Below are positions 7,683 to 9,501 of a stretch of 9,501 nucleotides of DNA, one piece after another; positions within the stretch are counted from its first letter, which is position 1; every line of letters begins with the position of its first letter. Under the pieces are notes generated by a model that saw only the letters and a list, made by a program, of their open reading frames with translations, searched no databases and was not told the DNA's origin. Location: the NCBI GenBank assembly GCA_035460965.1, contig DATHWB010000333.1, forward strand, positions 1 through 9,501, given 5' to 3'. The DNA is from DATHWB01 sp035460965 (GTDB lineage: Bacteria > Actinomycetota > Acidimicrobiia > Spongiisociales > ZC4RG35). The position numbers and the translations under genes were made by a program.

Positions 7683-9137
7683 TTGTCGGTTCCCATTCGC
7701 CATCTGTACATCGACGGTCGATACCAGCCCGCCACTTCCGGGGAGCGCTTCGAGTCGATCGACCCTGCGACCGAGGAGGTGATCGCCCTCGTCGATCACG
7801 CCTCCGAGGCCGACGTCGATCGGGCAGTGGCATCGGCCCGGGCCGCTCTTCCCGGCTGGTCGTCCATGACCGGCGCCGAGCGCGGGAGGATCATGAACCG
7901 TGCCGCCGGGCTGCTGAGAGAGCGCAACGACGAACTCGCCCGGCTGGAGGTGCGCGACACGGGCAAGCCCATCGCCGAGGCTTCCACGGTGGATGTCATC
8001 TCAGGCGCCGAGTGCATCGAGTACTACGCCGGGGTGGCGCCCACTCTCCACGGCCACCACTACGACCTCGGTGGCGACTTCGCCTACACACGGCGGGAGC
8101 CACTCGGCGTCGTCGGCGGAATCGGAGCATGGAACTACCCGATCCAGATCGCATGCTGGAAGTCGGCACCTGCGCTCGCCTGTGGCAACACGATGGTCTA
8201 CAAGCCGGCGGAACTGACCCCTCTGTCCGCCCTGTCGCTGGCGGAGATCTATACAGAGGCGGGAGTTCCACCGGGGGTGTTCAACGTGGTGCAGGGCGAT
8301 CGGCGAACCGGCCAGGCGATGACCGGTCACCCGGGAATCGCCAAGGTGACCCTCACCGGAGAGGTGGGAACCGGGAAGGCGGTGATGTCGGCGGCCGCTT
8401 CCACCCTGAAGCACGTCACCCTCGAACTGGGTGGAAAGTCCCCACTGATCGTGTTCGAGGACGCCGACATCGACGACGCCGTATCCGGAGCCCTCATGGC
8501 CAACTTCTACACGCAGGGCGAGGTGTGCTCGAACGGGACGCGTGTCTTCGTCCACGAGTCGATTCGCGACGACTTCGTCGGTCGACTGTCCAGCCGGGCA
8601 TCGAAGATGCGCATCGGTGACCCGCTCGATCCGGAGACCGACGTCGGGGCCCTCATCTCGCGCCAGCACATGGAGAAGGTCCTCGCCTACATCGCGATGG
8701 CACAGGACTCGGGGGCCAGGCTGCTGTTCGGTGGAGGGCGCCCGGCGGGAGTCGACCGCGGGTTCTTCGTGGAGCCGACCGCATTCGACCAATGCAGCGA
8801 CGACATGCAGTTCGTGCGGGAGGAGATCTTCGGTCCGGTGATGGCGGTGTTGACCTTCTCGGACGAGGACGAGGTGGTCTCCCGGGCGAACGACACCGTC
8901 TACGGTCTCGCCGCCGGCCTCTTCACCGCCGACCTCACCCGGGCGCACAGGGTGGCTGCCGCCCTCGAGGCGGGGACGGTCTGGATCAACACCTACAACC
9001 TGACGCCGATCGAGATGCCGTTCGGCGGCTACAAGCAGAGCGGGCTCGGGCGGGAGTATTCGCTGGCGTCGATAGAGCACTACACCCAGTTTAAGTCGGT
9101 GTACGTCGCCTCCGGTCCCGTGGAGGCTCCGTATTGA
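7683..9137 (+). CDS. betB: Betaine aldehyde dehydrogenase (NAD(P)-dependent)
   Basis: A 484-residue cytosolic ALDH, close to the usual BetB length of about 490. It oxidises betaine aldehyde to glycine betaine, the second step from choline. Catalytic features: Asn151 in GAWNYP, cofactor-binding KPAE (174-177), TGEVGTGK (225-232), general base Glu248 in LELGGKSP, nucleophile Cys282 in the BetB-like EVCSNGTRVF, and EIFGP (381-385). LKHVTLELGGKSPLIVFEDA (242-261), then ANFYTQG and VCSNGTR, closely follow BetB rather than generic ALDHs. The start is TTG behind a strong Shine-Dalgarno; the same frame is open further upstream only as antisense of the GNAT gene. Coupling to a GMC oxidoreductase supports the choline pathway. 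Related enzymes also accept aminoaldehydes such as 3-aminopropionaldehyde, so a wider substrate range is possible. Confidence 0.92.
   Translation: MSVPIRHLYIDGRYQPATSGERFESIDPATEEVIALVDHASEADVDRAVASARAALPGWSSMTGAERGRIMNRAAGLLRERNDELARLEVRDTGKPIAEASTVDVISGAECIEYYAGVAPTLHGHHYDLGGDFAYTRREPLGVVGGIGAWNYPIQIACWKSAPALACGNTMVYKPAELTPLSALSLAEIYTEAGVPPGVFNVVQGDRRTGQAMTGHPGIAKVTLTGEVGTGKAVMSAAASTLKHVTLELGGKSPLIVFEDADIDDAVSGALMANFYTQGEVCSNGTRVFVHESIRDDFVGRLSSRASKMRIGDPLDPETDVGALISRQHMEKVLAYIAMAQDSGARLLFGGGRPAGVDRGFFVEPTAFDQCSDDMQFVREEIFGPVMAVLTFSDEDEVVSRANDTVYGLAAGLFTADLTRAHRVAAALEAGTVWINTYNLTPIEMPFGGYKQSGLGREYSLASIEHYTQFKSVYVASGPVEAPY
9122..9126 (+). promoter_or_regulatory. Shine-Dalgarno of betA inside the end of betB
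   Basis: GGAGG lies within the last codons of betB, 7 nt before TTG 9134. It supports the TTG start, which places the FAD-binding beta strand at residues 5-10 as in other GMC enzymes. Confidence 0.6.
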
Positions 9138-9501
9138 CGAGGCCGTACGACTTCGTCGTGGTGGGAGGCGGATCGGCGGGTTCGGCGCTGGCCAACCGGT
9201 TGTCCTCCGACCCGTCCAATCGCGTCCTGGTCCTGGAGGCAGGTCGTCCCGACTACCGCTGGGACGTGTTCATCCACATGCCGGCCGCACTCGCGTTCCC
9301 GATCGGGAGCCGCTTCTACGACTGGAAGTACGAGTCCGAGCCCGAACCTCACATGGGCGGCCGTCGTATCTATCACGCCCGTGGCAAGGTGTTGGGCGGG
9401 TCGTCGTCCATCAACGGGATGATCTTCCAGCGGGGCAATCCGATGGACTACGAGCGGTGGGCGGCAGATCCCGGGATGGAGACCTGGGACTACGCCCATT
9501 G
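9134..9501 (+). CDS. betA: GMC-family oxidoreductase, choline dehydrogenase-like, N-terminal part (runs off right edge)
   Basis: 122 residues are visible of a family usually about 530-560 long. The N-terminus TRPYDFVVVGGGSAGSALAN carries the Rossmann FAD motif GGGSAG (11-16), with Glu35 (VLEAG) for the ribose. HARGKVLGGSSSINGMIFQRG (81-101) fits the first GMC signature, and DYERWA and WDYAH follow as in BetA. BetA oxidises choline to betaine aldehyde with FAD, often membrane-associated and passing electrons to the respiratory chain. The catalytic His/Asn region lies beyond the edge, so other GMC alcohol dehydrogenases are not excluded, but the betB gene immediately before it makes choline dehydrogenase most likely. 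TTG 9134 overlaps the betB stop by TTGA, indicating co-transcription and probably coupled translation. Confidence 0.85.
   Translation, partial: MTRPYDFVVVGGGSAGSALANRLSSDPSNRVLVLEAGRPDYRWDVFIHMPAALAFPIGSRFYDWKYESEPEPHMGGRRIYHARGKVLGGSSSINGMIFQRGNPMDYERWAADPGMETWDYAH

Noticed and set aside
8001..9080. Antisense open frame of 359 codons within betB
   Set aside because: Same GC-driven artefact. The sense product carries the complete ALDH active site.

Overview
The window is about 9.5 kb of GC-rich bacterial DNA. Coding sequence uses mostly G/C third positions, starts are often GTG or TTG, and the putative -10 elements are of the TAnnnT type. Together with an edge gene carrying an LRIHGVSGTP-type N-terminus, which I know from actinobacterial membrane proteins, this suggests a high-GC actinobacterium. 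An Acidimicrobiia-like lineage is possible, but the sequence alone does not settle it. I see no rRNA, tRNA, CRISPR array, insertion sequence or phage gene.

Layout: (1) 1-1356, minus: the N-terminal 452 residues of a polytopic membrane protein of unknown function that runs off the left edge. (2) 1468-3417, plus: acetyl-CoA synthetase (acs), divergent from gene 1. (3) 3470-4762, plus: a class III PLP aminotransferase resembling alanine-glyoxylate / beta-amino-acid transaminases. (4) 4759-6168, plus: a dihydropyrimidinase/D-hydantoinase whose ATG overlaps the aminotransferase stop codon. (5) 6242-6634, minus: a small VOC/glyoxalase-fold protein, convergent with gene 4. (6) About 300 nt (6649-6941) without a convincing gene. 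(7) 6942-7610, minus: a GNAT-type acetyltransferase. (8) 7683-9137, plus: betaine aldehyde dehydrogenase (betB-like), starting at TTG. (9) 9134 to the right edge, plus: the N-terminal 122 residues of a choline dehydrogenase-type GMC oxidoreductase (betA-like), also starting at TTG and overlapping the betB stop.

How the genes may work together: genes 3 and 4 are translationally coupled and fit reductive pyrimidine (or hydantoin) catabolism. Dihydropyrimidinase would open dihydrouracil or dihydrothymine, and the transaminase would deaminate the resulting beta-alanine or beta-aminoisobutyrate. The beta-ureidopropionase needed between them is not in the window. Acs could turn acetate into acetyl-CoA but may be unrelated housekeeping. 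Genes 8 and 9 form a choline to glycine betaine oxidation pair (osmoprotection or choline use). No BetI-type regulator or choline transporter is visible here.

The gene content is ordinary metabolism and I see no clear new multi-gene system. The observations most worth a second look are two regulatory signals and one gene: a 14-bp perfect palindrome between the -10 and the Shine-Dalgarno of the aminotransferase-hydantoinase operon, a 9-bp inverted repeat whose right arm is the betB Shine-Dalgarno, and the edge membrane protein of unknown function.
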